The position numbers and the translations under genes are program-made. A stretch of DNA of 64,000 nucleotides from Adiantum capillus-veneris (lineage: Eukaryota > Streptophyta > Polypodiopsida > Polypodiales > Pteridaceae). The DNA is taken from assembly GCA_014529385.2 (NCBI GenBank), contig CM043964.1, forward strand, positions 138,782,529-138,846,528, written 5' to 3'. Under the pieces are notes generated by a model. It did not search any database. It was not told where the DNA came from and saw only the letters and a program-made list of their open reading frames with translations. Positions 55,205 to 64,000 of this stretch are shown here, in pieces. Positions within the stretch are counted from its first letter, which is position 1. Every line of letters starts with the position of its first letter.

Positions 55205-56384
55205 TGTAAGGTGCAGCGGAAGTGAATGTTGAACTTTGCTCGAGATGAGTGCTCCGAACTATGCTCAAGGGTCTTTTTTACTTACGGAAGGGAGAGCCTT
55301 CCGTTCCTTTAGTGAGAGAGTGCAAATGATCACAAATAAAGTGGTTAACACTGTGAATGAAGGTGCTAAGACTGAGAGATAGAGAGAGAAGAATACGACA
55401 CGAGAATGTTGTCAAACCCTCCTTTAAGGGCCCCACTCTCTATGGCGAGAGGAGGTCTATGCTATTGATTGCACAATCCTCGTACAATGGTCTAAATGCA
55501 ATGGACTTGCCGGCGATGTCGACGACGATGACGATGACGATGAGGCGGGCTGAAAACTGAAAACGCTAGGGGTTGAAATCTGCAAATCTTGTATTTGCTG
55601 AATTCTGACTCTATGTCGGTGACGACCACGTGTCGACGATGAGCTGAAAACACAGATGCTGAAATCTGCGAATAACGGGCTGAATCTGCAAACTCTGGCT
55701 GATCCGACCGTGCGGTGAAAATCTGCTGTGGGAAGGTTTGGGGACTGCGGTACAGAGTGTAAGTGCTGAAAATGCAAAACGCTGATGTTCTATGCCGATC
55801 TGTCGTCGGGAATCTGCAAAACGCTAGCTTGGGCTGCAATATGCAAAACGCTCGGATGGTCTGTTGTCTGTTGCAAAAACGCTAGGGAACCTGCTACAAA
55901 TTGCAAACTCCAGGCTGATCTGCAATTTGCAAAACGCTGGGGCTGATCTGCAATTGCTGGAAACGCTAGGCTTCTGATGGCTGAAAACGCTAGGGATTCT
56001 GCGCGTCTTGCTGAGAAGGTGCTTGTGAGTTGGACTCGTGCTACCTCTTCTGGCAGAAAGTGCTAGCACTAGTTTCCTTATATATATCCTTAGCCAAATT
56101 GGCCTACCCAGTTTTCCAACAAAGTCACTTAATAATAATAAGTGGAAAATGGCTAAAATAGGAAAAATAGGTCATGTGAATTTAAAATTCTCCTGATGGG
56201 TACTGATTGTAATCTGATGATCATGCTGTGTGCAACCAAAGGAAATGCAACTACTCTTAAGTGTCTGGACATGCACGGTCTGCCAACAGACTCACAAAGG
56301 TACTAGAACACTTTTTAAGCTAACTGAACCCTTGTCATGATGTAGCTTGTCCACATGCACATAGGGTTAGATGTGCACGTGACA
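55205..56384 (-). repeat. Gy5 5' LTR
   Basis: On the plus strand it starts TGTAAGGTGCAGCGGAAG and ends GTGCACGTGACA. It matches 50301-50350 and 50639-51651. It contains many short AAACGCTAGG/TGCAAATCTGC-type units near 55560-55990, also present in the other LTR. Confidence 0.92.
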
Positions 56385-56495
56385 GTTAAATTCAAGAACT
56401 ATCATGCATTGGATGTGAAGTAAATGGAGAAGGAGGACCCAGCAGATACTTCTCAGATTTTGGAACTTTACCTTGAAGCATTCGGTTTAGCATAG
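56385..56495 (+). pseudogene. Gy1-B chromodomain end
   Basis: After the TSD copy the gene reads KFKNYHALDVK, a TAA in place of the Trp codon, then MEKEDPADTSQI and, after a one-base insertion, the usual end LEAFGLA with the stop at 56493-56495. Confidence 0.82.
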
Positions 56496-57082
56496 TCTAC
56501 TCCGATAGAACCCTGATTGAATCTAGTGCAGCGGGCTTGCACAAGAGGGGAGTCGCTCCGTTCCTTTGTCAATAGATTACCCCGATTTTTGATATAGAGT
56601 CACCGATGTCCCTTTGGGTTTCAAGGATACTGTTGGGCTACAATATTCTGCTGTATCACTTTATGAGTTGGAATTCCCGAAAATGATACTGATTGATTTG
56701 TACTTGACTTGTTTGAGTGCAGGAACTGAAAGACGAAATGACTGTAACATTTCGGTCTCATAAATCTCTATAGACATGATTGCAATGAGGATTAGTTAAT
56801 CGGGCATTTGTGAGGTCCCGACTGGATGTAGATGCTATTACTAAATATGTTGCTGGTTAATCATGGTTTGAGATTTGGAATGAATTTGAATGTGATTTGT
56901 CATGTGATGTCAAGTGATGTCTTGTGATGTTTGGTGATGTGACTGTCGATTGGTACATGTGCTAGATGTGTTGTGTCTAGTGCGTCGATACTAACAGTCA
57001 GTGTCTACTAAGACAGTTTGTGGCCTCTGTCTGTTTTTTAGGCGTTATCGAGGGCGATTACAATTCTTTCAAGAGGGGGGTA
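56496..57082 (+). other. Gy1-B 3' untranslated region and polypurine tract
   Basis: Alignable to 38034-38629. GTGATGTCAAGTGATGTC units lie at 56898-56945. The tract AAGAGGGGGGTA (57071-57082) precedes the LTR. Confidence 0.82.
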
Positions 57083-57636
57083 TGTCACAAACTGATGACG
57101 TGGCAGCCTGCAGAACCCCTGAAATGCGTCAACAGGCTGACTGTACGGACAGTTCTGAAAAACGCACCGGAAATCGACCTGACAGGCTGGCACTCGCAGT
57201 TGTACGAACGTCGTAATTTTCATTGACTGTTGACTTGGTAGAATGTACGGAATTCCGTAAACTGTGTTGGCTGCTTTACGTTGGCTGATTTTTAAGCCAA
57301 GCTTTTGGGGATAATTGCTTTTGAGTTAGTAAGCTTTTGAGATGAGATTTTTGGGGCTCTGCTTTTGGGCATCCCTTGTACCAACAAATAAGTTGGTTGG
57401 GGACTCATTACCGAGAGCATCTGGACGTAGAGTCTGAGAGTGAGCGCCTGTTGACTCTCTTTGTACTTTGAAACAGATTAATAAAAAAAGAAATACCGAA
57501 AGGGGCGCTAGTCTTTGGGGTCAATAACTCTGGGCACGGAATTACTCCGTGCCATGTCGTCTTTGTGAATTGTTTTGAAGTGAATCTTTGTTGTGTCGCG
57601 GTAGAACCTTGACTTGGGGGTGTCAAGTTTGTTACA
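57083..57636 (+). repeat. Gy1-B 3' LTR
   Basis: It starts TGTCACAAACTGATGACGTG and ends TTTGTTACA before the TSD TGTAA. The shared motif is at 57486-57522. Its U3 matches the left part of the chimeric LTR at 32858. Confidence 0.92.
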
Positions 57637-57861
57637 TGTAATCGAGGGCTGTCACAAATTGTTGATGTGTCAAACCCCTGAAGAATGGAGCCAGCTTGCA
57701 GATGCCGGCCGAGGGGTCTAAACCCTAAGAAGAACAAGTAACAGAAGAAGAAGTACTACCAACTTATGGGGACTCCGTCCGATGGGGCCCCAAGAGACAT
57801 CAAGGAATTAAAATAAAGTAGGACCCACACACACATACACAAAGGCTTGCGCCAAAAACTG

Positions 57862-57916
57862 ATGACGTGGTAGCTGTACAGAGGCTCCGAAAATTCCGTT
57901 GATTGCTGACGTGGCA
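57862..57916 (+). promoter_or_regulatory. Paired TGACGTGG boxes in N1 U3
   Basis: Two TGACGTGG sequences with ACGT cores, the class bound by plant bZIP factors, lie 44 bases apart, each followed by an AG(A/C)TGTACAG-like stretch. Similar boxes recur in every Gy1 and N1 LTR. Function is inferred from the motif only. Confidence 0.5.
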
Positions 57917-58160
57917 GAACTGTACAGATTTTCACTTTTTACGCTAGTAGTGCTGATTGCTCTACGGAATTTCGTGATTTACGCTGACAGCTTTTTGGCA
58001 TTGCTTTTGGACCAAAAGCTTTAGAGTTTTGAAGGCTTTTCATGTAAAACTGCTTTTGGGGCCTAGGGCCTTTAAATATGAGGTTAGGGCTCATTCTCTG
58101 GCATGCTTCCCGGAGAAGATGCAGAGTCTCGAGTACCAGCTTGTATTGTGTTGATGCAAT

Positions 58161-58198
58161 ATAAAGAAATACCGAAAGGGGCGCCAAGGTTTGGGGCC
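58161..58198 (+). promoter_or_regulatory. Cross-family LTR motif (N1 copy)
   Basis: ATAAAGAAATACCGAAAGGG followed by GCGCCAAGG and TTTGGGGCC. The same motif is in all Gy1 and Gy3 LTRs. It follows an AATAAA-like sequence in several copies and may include the RNA 3' end signal. Role unknown. Confidence 0.6.
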
Positions 58199-58240
58199 AA
58201 TACTCTCTGGGATGGAATTTCGCCACTCCGTGTCGCGAAT

Positions 58241-58288
<48 letters not shown>

Positions 58289-58363
58289 CAGTTGTTATTG
58301 AAGTGCTAAAAGTCTGTTTAGCCTGTTCTTTTCTATTGGCACATGGTGCCCGTCTTGTGACAG

Positions 58364-58375
58364 TGGTATCAGAGC
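58364..58375 (+). other. N1 primer binding site
   Basis: TGGTATCAGAGC, one base after the LTR end. Confidence 0.92.
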
Positions 58376-59861
58376 ATGAGGCGTGTGCTTTTCTGAAAGC
58401 ATACCGGTCCTACTAAACAGCAGACAGAGCAAGATCGCACTTTCAAAAATCTCTGGAAATTTTAGCTTCGTGCGACCGCGGACTTATTAGCCACTCCCAC
58501 CCTTACTTCATCTCGCATCGGGCGCGCTCCCATCTTCACCGCTCATGTCTTACAGGGCATAAGCCATAAAGATTACTTACAAGAGAAGGATTCAAGATTT
58601 GTTTTGAGCTGCTGTTTTTCTTAGGCGCAGTGCCATGCAGATGTTGATAGCTACCAAGCAGCATACTTCAAGTACTTGGCAAGCTTTCAAGAAATTTTTT
58701 GCCTGAAGTTGTATGATTTCTGACATCTTCCTTTAGAGTGCAACTTCTGGCAGAGTGGGGTATCCTGACATGCTTGCCATGGAAACCCTAACAGATTATA
58801 ACTTGAAATTTCTTTACATCCTTAAGGTCCTCTTGTTGATAACCTCGGAGGTCCGATGTGACTACTACGATGTGGGACTACCATCGCCGCCAGAGGAACA
58901 TTGTTTGTCCAAGAGTTGATGGACCATGCTGCGTTCGGCTATGACCTTGTGGAAGGAATCTAACCCTAAATTTTGGTGCAGGTTTCAGGATGGAAAGACA
59001 ATCGACTTTTCGAGCTCGGCTGATGTTGAGATTGCTTTGTTTTAAAGTTTGAATTTTGTTTGAGTTCTGTCTGAGAACTTGTTTGGTGTTAAGTTTGAAA
59101 TTTGTTTGAAATGGATGGTATCCGTTTTGAACTTGTTTTGGTGCCGATTTGAAATATTTGACTCTGGTTTTAATATTGGTTTCAATGAATGGTGATTCTA
59201 CTCCCGGGCGGAGTAGTGAGAATTGACGATTGAAAAGTGTTGTTTTTGACTCTTGGCCCGAACCTGGATGGTTATGCGGGAGGAGTATTAGGAAGTCTGA
59301 GCACTGGTTACTCTCAGCACCTCCAAACAACGCAGGCTGCGGTCTGGGGGGCATTTGGTTGTAAAAGGTCTCTATATCTCCCGGCCCGGACCTTTGTAGG
59401 TTCTGCGGGAGAAGTGATGAGGGAGTCGTTGAATATCTCCTGGTCCGGACCTTGTTAGGTTATGCGGGAGGAGTGTTCATCGGCGGCTTTATGTTTCTAT
59501 GTCTTGTAACATGCATATGTGAGCATTTGTGTTGCATTGTGATGTGCCAACCACTGAATATTCCTAATTGGATGAGATTGCCTGGGTATGTAATTTTAGT
59601 GCATCAAGACACCCGTGGAAGATCAATGCGGTCTCGGTGTGATGGCTAATTTTACTACGCCAGAATATCAAGAGTTCCGATCTGGAGGAAAGGAGAAGCC
59701 AACTCCTTGATCAAAAGAACCGGAAGGAGAAGCTAACTCCTTAACAAAAAGAGCAAACTGATCGTCCCTCGGGATGATCCTCGGAAATTTTTGAGCTAAC
59801 TTGAGTTGTTTTGCATATATGCTCTAATCGTGGATGATTTCTCTCTTTCAAGAAGGGGAGA
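58376..59861 (+). other. N1 interior: leader block and repeated hairpins
   Basis: 58466-58571 is the block shared with Gy1-C. From about 58590 on I recognise nothing from Gy1. Three related units near 59244-59285, 59378-59412 and 59438-59472 have CTCCCGGCCCGGACC then GGTTCTGCGGGAG-like sequence and can each fold (CTCCCG with CGGGAG, ACC with GGT). Near 59692-59745 an AAGGAGAAG...CTCCTT unit is repeated. An open frame on the minus strand (58878-59354) shows no domain and is not called. Confidence 0.7.
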
Positions 59862-60433
59862 TGTCACAAACTGCTGACGTGTCAAAGCCTTGAAGAATGG
59901 AGCCAACTTGCAGATGCCGGCCGAGGGGCCTAAACCCTTACAAGTCCTACCAACTTATGGGGATCTCGTCTGATGGGGCCCAAGAGACATCAAGGAATTA
60001 AAATAAAGCAGGACCCACATACACATACACAAGGACTTGCGCCAAAAACTGATGACGTGGCAGTTGTACGGAGGCTCCGAAAATTCCATTGACTGCTGAC
60101 GTGGTAGAACTGTACGGATTTTCTCTTTTTACGTTGGTAGTGCTGACTGCTGTACGGAATTCTGTGATTTACACTGACAGCTTTTTGGCATTGCTTTTGG
60201 ACTAGAAGCTTTTGAGTTTTGAAGGCTTTTCGTGTAAAACTGCTTTTGGGGCCTAGGGCCTTTAAATATGAGGTTAGGGCTCATTCTCTGGCATGCTTCC
60301 CGGAGACGGTGCACAGTCTCAAGTACCGGCTTGTACTGTGTTGATGCAATATATAAAGAAATACCGAAAGGGGCGCCAAGGTTTAGGGCTAATACTCTCT
60401 GGGGTGGAATTTCGCCACTCCGTGTCGCGTGTC

Positions 60434-60469
<36 letters not shown>

Positions 60470-60546
60470 GTTCAGTTGTTATTGAAGTGCTAAAAGTCTG
60501 TTCAGTCTGTTCTTTTCTATTGGCACGTGGTGCCCGTCTCGTGACA
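59862..60546 (+). repeat. N1 3' LTR
   Basis: It starts TGTCACAAACTGCTGACGTG and ends CTCGTGACA. Boxes at 60053-60060 and 60097-60106; shared motif 60353-60390, with the last part changed to TTTAGGGCT; CT array 60433-60466. Confidence 0.93.
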
Positions 60547-60578
60547 AGGGCGATTACAATTCTTTCAAGAGGGAAGTA

Positions 60579-60700
60579 TGTCACAAATTGGTGACGTGGG
60601 TGGTCCTCGGACACACACATCCTGCTGGCACAGACTTGTAAAACGGGGGGTTGATGACGTGGCAGATTTCTAGAAATCGCGTCGAGATTACGTGGCAGGT
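60579..60700 (+). repeat. Gy1-A 3' LTR, first 122 bases
   Basis: It is preceded by AAGAGGGAAGTA, the Gy1 polypurine tract, and starts TGTCACAAATTGGTGACGTG. It carries further ACGTGG boxes (GATGACGTGGCAG near 60653, TTACGTGGCAG near 60688). It is cut at 60701 by a Gy4-type LTR. Confidence 0.85.
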
Positions 60701-61194
60701 TGTAATGGAAATGGCCTATGAACTCTGAGAATAGCGGAATTAGGAGAATTAACGAGAGAATTTTTGTGGAACTACTTTGAGAACATAGAGGGTGAACTTA
60801 ATTAGAGGTAGCAACATAACCATTATACTTAATTAACTCGGCATGAACAATACTTTTGCAAGAGAGAGAGAGAGAATTAGAGAACTTGACAACAGTTGAG
60901 GACCGGATTTACGTGGAGCTGGTCCCCCCTCCAATAGGCTTTTGTATTATAGATTCTCCCATAAAGAGAGACTTGGTAAAATACAATCTTTGTATTCCTT
61001 GTGACCTTGGTGATGATATGAAGATATAAAGCTTCATGCATCACGAGCATAACATAGACTTTGCAAAAAGCATAAACCATCCCCGGCCTCAGTCCCAAGG
61101 CCTCAAACACCTTCGAAGGTGGAGAGAGCTAGCGGGGAATGAGGGTAGGGATGAGGAAGAAGAAACATTCATAGGAGAAAGAAATAGTTCCTCA
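60701..61194 (-). repeat. Gy4-type LTR, 3' part, cut by Cop2
   Basis: On the minus strand it is the end of the Gy4 LTR, from GAACTATTTCTTTCTCCTATG to CATTTCCATTACA, clearly diverged from 40692-47927. It includes the GGACC hairpin near 60901-60930. It is broken at its left part (minus-strand sense) by Cop2 at 61195; whether an internal region follows is off-window. Confidence 0.85.
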
Positions 61195-61473
61195 TGTTGG
61201 GTTAAAGGCCTAAATAATCCCTTTTTGTACATTTTTATACTTTGTCCAGGTTCAATATGAACCTGGACACATTTTTTTAAAGTCACTTATAATAAAAGTG
61301 GAAAAACCCAAAACTCACTTATTGAGTTTTTCCCAAAAACGTGAGCTCTCTCTCTCTCTTCCTGCTTCGATCCCTAGCGTTTCCTCTCTGCTGCACTCCG
61401 CCTCCTGCTTCTTGTCCCAATCCTGCACTACTTGCTACGCGCACCTACCGGTACCTTCTGCTTCGTGCTCTCA
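61195..61473 (+). repeat. Cop2 5' LTR
   Basis: It starts TGTTGGGTTAAAGGCC and ends GTGCTCTCA. It contains an inverted pair CCAGGTTCA/TGAACCTGG near 61246-61267 and a CT tract near 61345-61361. Confidence 0.85.
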
Positions 61474-61475
61474 AC

Positions 61476-61487
61476 TGGTATCAGAGC
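61476..61487 (+). other. Cop2 primer binding site
   Basis: TGGTATCAGAGC, two bases after the LTR end. Confidence 0.92.
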
Positions 61488-61913
61488 CCTAGGGTTTCAA
61501 AACAGCCCTGCGCAGTCTGCTGGACAACAAGTTAAAATTGCTCTGCCGCGATCAATTTCGCTTCCATCGGGAAGCCCCTTGCTTCCGGAGTCGAAAAGGT
61601 AACCAAAACAGCCCAAAACAGACTGTTTTTATGTCAAAACAAATGATTTACAAGTTATAACACGTCAAAACAGCAATACGCAGGTGTACCAAAGTTGTGG
61701 GATCACATGTATTGATGTCTGTCGCGACAAATTGAGTGTGAAGCTGAGTACAGGTGCTTGAAATTGCACTTTTCAATTGAAATTTCAGATTTGGACAGTT
61801 TCATGTAAAGAAATTGTGGTTTATCGCATGCGAAGTCTTATAATTGGCTCCTATTTGCTGAAATATTCAGCCTATTGCATTTCTCTTGTATACACACTTG
61901 TGGTTGAATTAAA
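61488..61913 (+). other. Cop2 leader
   Basis: About 425 bases without a domain or clear repeat between primer site and gag start. Confidence 0.6.
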
Positions 61914-62645
61914 ATGGCTTCTTCCTCTTCCGCATCTGACACTAAAAGTTTGAGGGAAATCAAACGGTACGATGGTCAAGGTTTCGACCTCTGGCAAGAA
62001 TGCATGCAAGATATTCTTTTCTTAAAGGATTGTGAAGATGCATTGGAAGAGAATAAGCCGCCAGGTTTGTCTGACGAAGAGTGGGCCAGGTTGAATAAGA
62101 AGGCTATGGCCTACATCAAAATGGCTATCAATGATGACATTTTGACGGACGTCAAGCGTTTGGACTCTGCTTATGCAATATGGCAAAAGCTAAACTCCAA
62201 TTATGACAACACCACGCCTGTGAACCAGGTGCATTTGATGCGAAAGTTGGTGAAAATATGTAGCTTGATGACTCGAAGTCAGCTTCTGAGCATTTGAGTG
62301 CTTTTACAGGTGTGTTGAGTCAGTTGCAGGATAATGGGCTTCAACAATTCGATGATAAGTTGAAAGCTATTTTCTTGCTTATGACATTGCCAGATACTTG
62401 GGAAACCTTGGTTGTCTCTTTGAGCAATAGTCCCACCCTCTCGTATGACGGTGTGAGAGAACTATTCTCAATGAAGAGATTAGACGCAAGTCTAGTGAGG
62501 CAGTTGGTAGTTTTGCCTACAATGCAAGAGGTAGAAATCAAAAGCGTGATGCGGGCAACAAGACTCAAAATGGCAGGGCAAGACCAAGGATAAGGATGGC
62601 ACTTGTTATCAATGTGGCAGAAAGGGTCACAAGAAACCCGATTGC
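61914..62645 (+). pseudogene. Cop2 gag with CCHC knuckle, frameshifted
   Basis: ATG 61914 opens MASSSSASDTKSLREIKRYD; RYDGQGFDLWQECMQDIL is the Copia gag start. It is open for 127 codons. After a shift near 62250-62280 gag continues at 62294 with LSQLQDNGLQQFDDKLKAIF and LMTLPDTWETLVVSLSNSP. After another shift comes the knuckle CYQCGRKGHKKPDC (62604-62645), all ligands kept, followed by a TAG. Confidence 0.88.
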
Positions 62646-63207
62646 AGGTATTTCAAGAAAGAGTAGGAAAGGAAGAAGGAAACGCAAGATAAGAAGAAGA
62701 AAGATGAGAAGAAAGGGGAAAAATCACCAAATCACCAGGTGATTCCTCCAGGGATGCTGAGAATGCAAATGTATCCTCTAGTGTGGTCATTGAGGAGTTG
62801 TCAAACGTTGAGGAAATCTTGGTTGCGGCTTCATGCCCCTCAGATTTGGTGATAGCTAATGCAAAAGACATGCTTATCTCGAAGAAAGATTTCATTGATG
62901 CATTGCTAAGTGCTAATGATGGCCTATCCCAGTCATGGATAGTGGATTCTGGTGCTTCATTCCATGTGACTCCATCTTTGGAGTGTTTTGCTACATATGC
63001 TGCAGGCAATTATGGCAAGGTGTACCGTGGTGATAATTTTGCTTACAATATTGAGGGAGTGGGTACTATGCGTTTGGCTCTTAATAATGGTCAAGAGCTT
63101 GTGTTGAATGATGTCAGGTTTGTACCAGGCAATAAGAAAAGTTTGCTATTTGTTGGCCAGTTAGATGCACATGGTTATACTACCATCTTTGCTGGGGTTC
63201 ATGGAAG
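62646..63207 (+). pseudogene. Cop2 protease
   Basis: A lysine-rich linker leads to an open frame from 62783. QSWIVDSGASFHVTP has the active-site Asp codon at 62945-62947. VGTMRLALNNGQELVLNDV and VRFVPGNKKSLLFVGQLDAH are the later blocks of a Copia protease. The whole domain is present in one frame. A shift at about 63210 separates it from the next part. Confidence 0.88.
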
Positions 63208-64000
63208 TTGCTTAAGGGCTCTATGCTTGTTGCAAAAGGGTCTAAAAGAGGTACTTTGTACTATCTTCGATGCAAAGCTTTGCCTGGCAAGTTTCTTGCT
63301 GTTGCTGAAGTTGCTTCACACACGGAATTGTGGCATAAGAGACTTGGCCATATGAGCCAAAAGGGTATTGATGTGCTTTCCTCTTTGAAGAGAGTTGATG
63401 TAAAAGAAAAAAACTTGGATTTTTGTAACGATTGTCTTTATGGAAAGCAAAAGAAATCTTCTTATTACTCTGGTGTCTCTCGCAAAGCTAATCCTCTTGA
63501 TCTTATTCACTTCGATGTATGCACTATGCTTGTTAAGTCTTTTGGTGGTGCATTGTATTTTGTTACATTCATTGATGACTGTACTACAAAAGGACGGGTG
63601 CATTTGTTGAAAAGTAAGAGTGAGACTTTTAATGCCTTTAAGAAGTTTCATGCTTTTGTCACTACGCAAAAGAGTACCAAGCTTAAATGTCTCAAATCTG
63701 ATAATGGAGGAGAGTATGTATCTGCTGAATTTCAGCGTTGTTGTGATGAATATGGGATTAAGAGAGAGTTTATAGCCCCTTATAATCCGTCTTCTAATGG
63801 TTGGTTGAAAGGTAGAATCGTACTTTATGCGAGAGAGTGCGTTGCATGTTGTCCACCGCTAATCTTTCCCAAGAGTTTTGGGGGGAGGCATTGAAAGCTA
63901 CAGTTTATATTTGCAATCGCTCTCCTAATAGTACGTTGAAAAATGACATTCCAGAGGAGGTTTGGTCTGGCAAACCTGCCACTTATGATCATTTGAGAGT
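63208..64000 (+). pseudogene. Cop2 GAG-pre-integrase and integrase core, partial
   Basis: ELWHKRLGHMSQKGIDVL and DFCNDCLYGKQKK form the HHCC part. PLDLIHFDVCTM has the first catalytic Asp, KCLKSDNGGEYVSAEF the second. The Glu block is damaged: PYNPSSNGW then a one-base loss shifts the frame, and the true VVERxNRT lies in the next frame with a TAG in it. The sequence after 63894 follows the Copia integrase C-terminus (NLSQEFWGEALKATVYICNR) to the window end. Confidence 0.88.

Larger units (their letters stand above)
50301..56384 (-). mobile_element. Gy5: LTR element with gag and protease but no RT
   Basis: It has a perfect TSD GTTAA (50296-50300 and 56385-56389), LTRs at 50301-51651 and 55205-56384, a primer site beside the right LTR and a purine tract (AAGGAGGGGA on the minus strand) beside the left LTR. 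The 3.55-kb interior carries gag, a CCHC knuckle and a protease, then a 284-codon frame without RT, RNase H or integrase motifs. It must have used enzymes from another element. The left LTR has a replaced segment (50351-50638). Confidence 0.92.
32858..57636 (+). mobile_element. Gy1-B/Gy1-C composite Gy1 insertion with outer TSD
   Basis: The outer TSD is TGTAA (32853-32857 and 57637-57641). Joining the flanks restores the Gy1-A 3' region exactly as in other copies. Inside are three Gy1 LTRs (32858-33559, 38630-39192 and 57083-57636) and two internal regions. I read it as host Gy1-B (outer LTRs plus 39193-57082) with a second element, Gy1-C (about 33244-39192), inserted in its 5' part with loss of the junction between them. 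Unequal recombination is the alternative. Gy4 and Gy5 later inserted into Gy1-B. Confidence 0.85.
57650..58362 (+). repeat. N1 5' LTR
   Basis: It starts TGTCACAA and ends TTGTGACA, a perfect 8-bp inverted pair, longer than the usual TG...CA. GATGACGTGG boxes are at 57861-57870 and 57906-57916, each followed by CTGTACAG-type sequence. The shared motif is at 58161-58198 and a CT array at 58240-58284. Confidence 0.94.
57650..60546 (+). mobile_element. N1: non-autonomous LTR element without coding region
   Basis: It has a perfect TSD AGGGC (57645-57649 and 60547-60551), two LTRs of about 700 bp, an initiator-Met primer site, a 1.5-kb interior and a purine tract (AAGAAGGGGAGA) before the right LTR. 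No gag or pol motif is found in six frames. The leader has a 100-bp block in common with Gy1-C. It inserted into the last part of the Gy1-A 3' region, eight bases after the Gy1-B insertion. Gy1 is the obvious candidate helper. Confidence 0.93.
61195..64000 (+). mobile_element. Cop2: Ty1/Copia retrotransposon, runs off right edge
   Basis: It has a 279-bp LTR (61195-61473), an initiator-Met primer site, leader, gag, CCHC, protease, GAG-pre-integrase and integrase core to the window end. The five bases before it are CCTCA. Protein similarity to Cop1 is clear (ELWHKRLGHMSQKG against ELWHCRLGHISQKE), but the two differ enough to be separate families. Several shifts and stops. Confidence 0.9.

Noticed and set aside
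58878-59354. 158-codon minus-strand frame in N1
   Set aside because: No domain; opposite to the element; it covers the repeated hairpin region.
33561-61487. tRNA genes at the TGGTATCAGAGC sites
   Set aside because: Only the 12-base primer-complementary sites next to LTR ends are present, not tRNA sequences.

Overview
The window is plant nuclear DNA built almost entirely from transposable elements. I found no host gene, rRNA, tRNA, CRISPR array or bacterial-type operon. Evidence for a land plant with a TE-rich genome: Ty3/Gypsy chromoviruses (integrase followed by a chromodomain), Ty1/Copia elements, primer binding sites matching initiator-Met tRNA (TGGTATCAGAGC and close variants), a CACTA-like element and hAT sequence with the plant-type BED finger. 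The species cannot be named from this.

Most of the window is one nested stack, solved from target-site duplications (TSDs) and from gene sequence that resumes after each insert. Family names here are mine. The base layer is a broken plus-strand chromovirus, Gy1-A (8145 to at least 60700). Inserted in it, left to right, are: a Gy1 LTR fragment (9211-9611); a solo LTR related to Gy2 (10134-13971) that itself holds a Gy3 solo LTR (12013-13691, TSD GATAC); a full minus-strand Gy2 (14851-22147, TSD GAAGG); a full plus-strand Gy3 (22388-31921, TSD GAAAG) that contains a 2.25-kb foldback hAT derivative (28197-30450); a composite Gy1-B/Gy1-C (32858-57636, TSD TGTAA); a short non-autonomous element N1 (57650-60546, TSD AGGGC); and a Gy4-type LTR (60701-61194) broken by a Copia element, Cop2, that runs off the right end. 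Inside Gy1-B sit Gy4 (40692-47927) and Gy5 (50301-56384, TSD GTTAA).

Left of the stack are a minus-strand Copia element (Cop1, 1-4717) carrying a CACTA-like element in its leader, an AT-rich stretch, a decayed minus-strand Gy2-like fragment (about 5061-6190), a decayed plus-strand Gy1 fragment (6195-7574) and a truncated N1 LTR (7575-8144) fused to the Gy1-A protease.

No element has an undamaged gag-pol. The longest open block is 577 codons of Gy2 pol (16316-18049, minus) with all RNase H and integrase catalytic residues. The most interesting signals are: the foldback hAT derivative, two nearly identical 1.1-kb arms each carrying promoter plus transposase exon 1, a natural hairpin-RNA candidate; an LTR motif (GAAATACCGAAAGGGGCGCC followed by TTGGGGCC) kept in ten LTR copies of three families; a roughly 100-bp leader shared by Gy1 and N1; a telo-box-like array in one Gy5 LTR; a chimeric LTR with a doubled core promoter; and Gy5 itself, which has gag and protease but an unrecognised ORF where reverse transcriptase should start.
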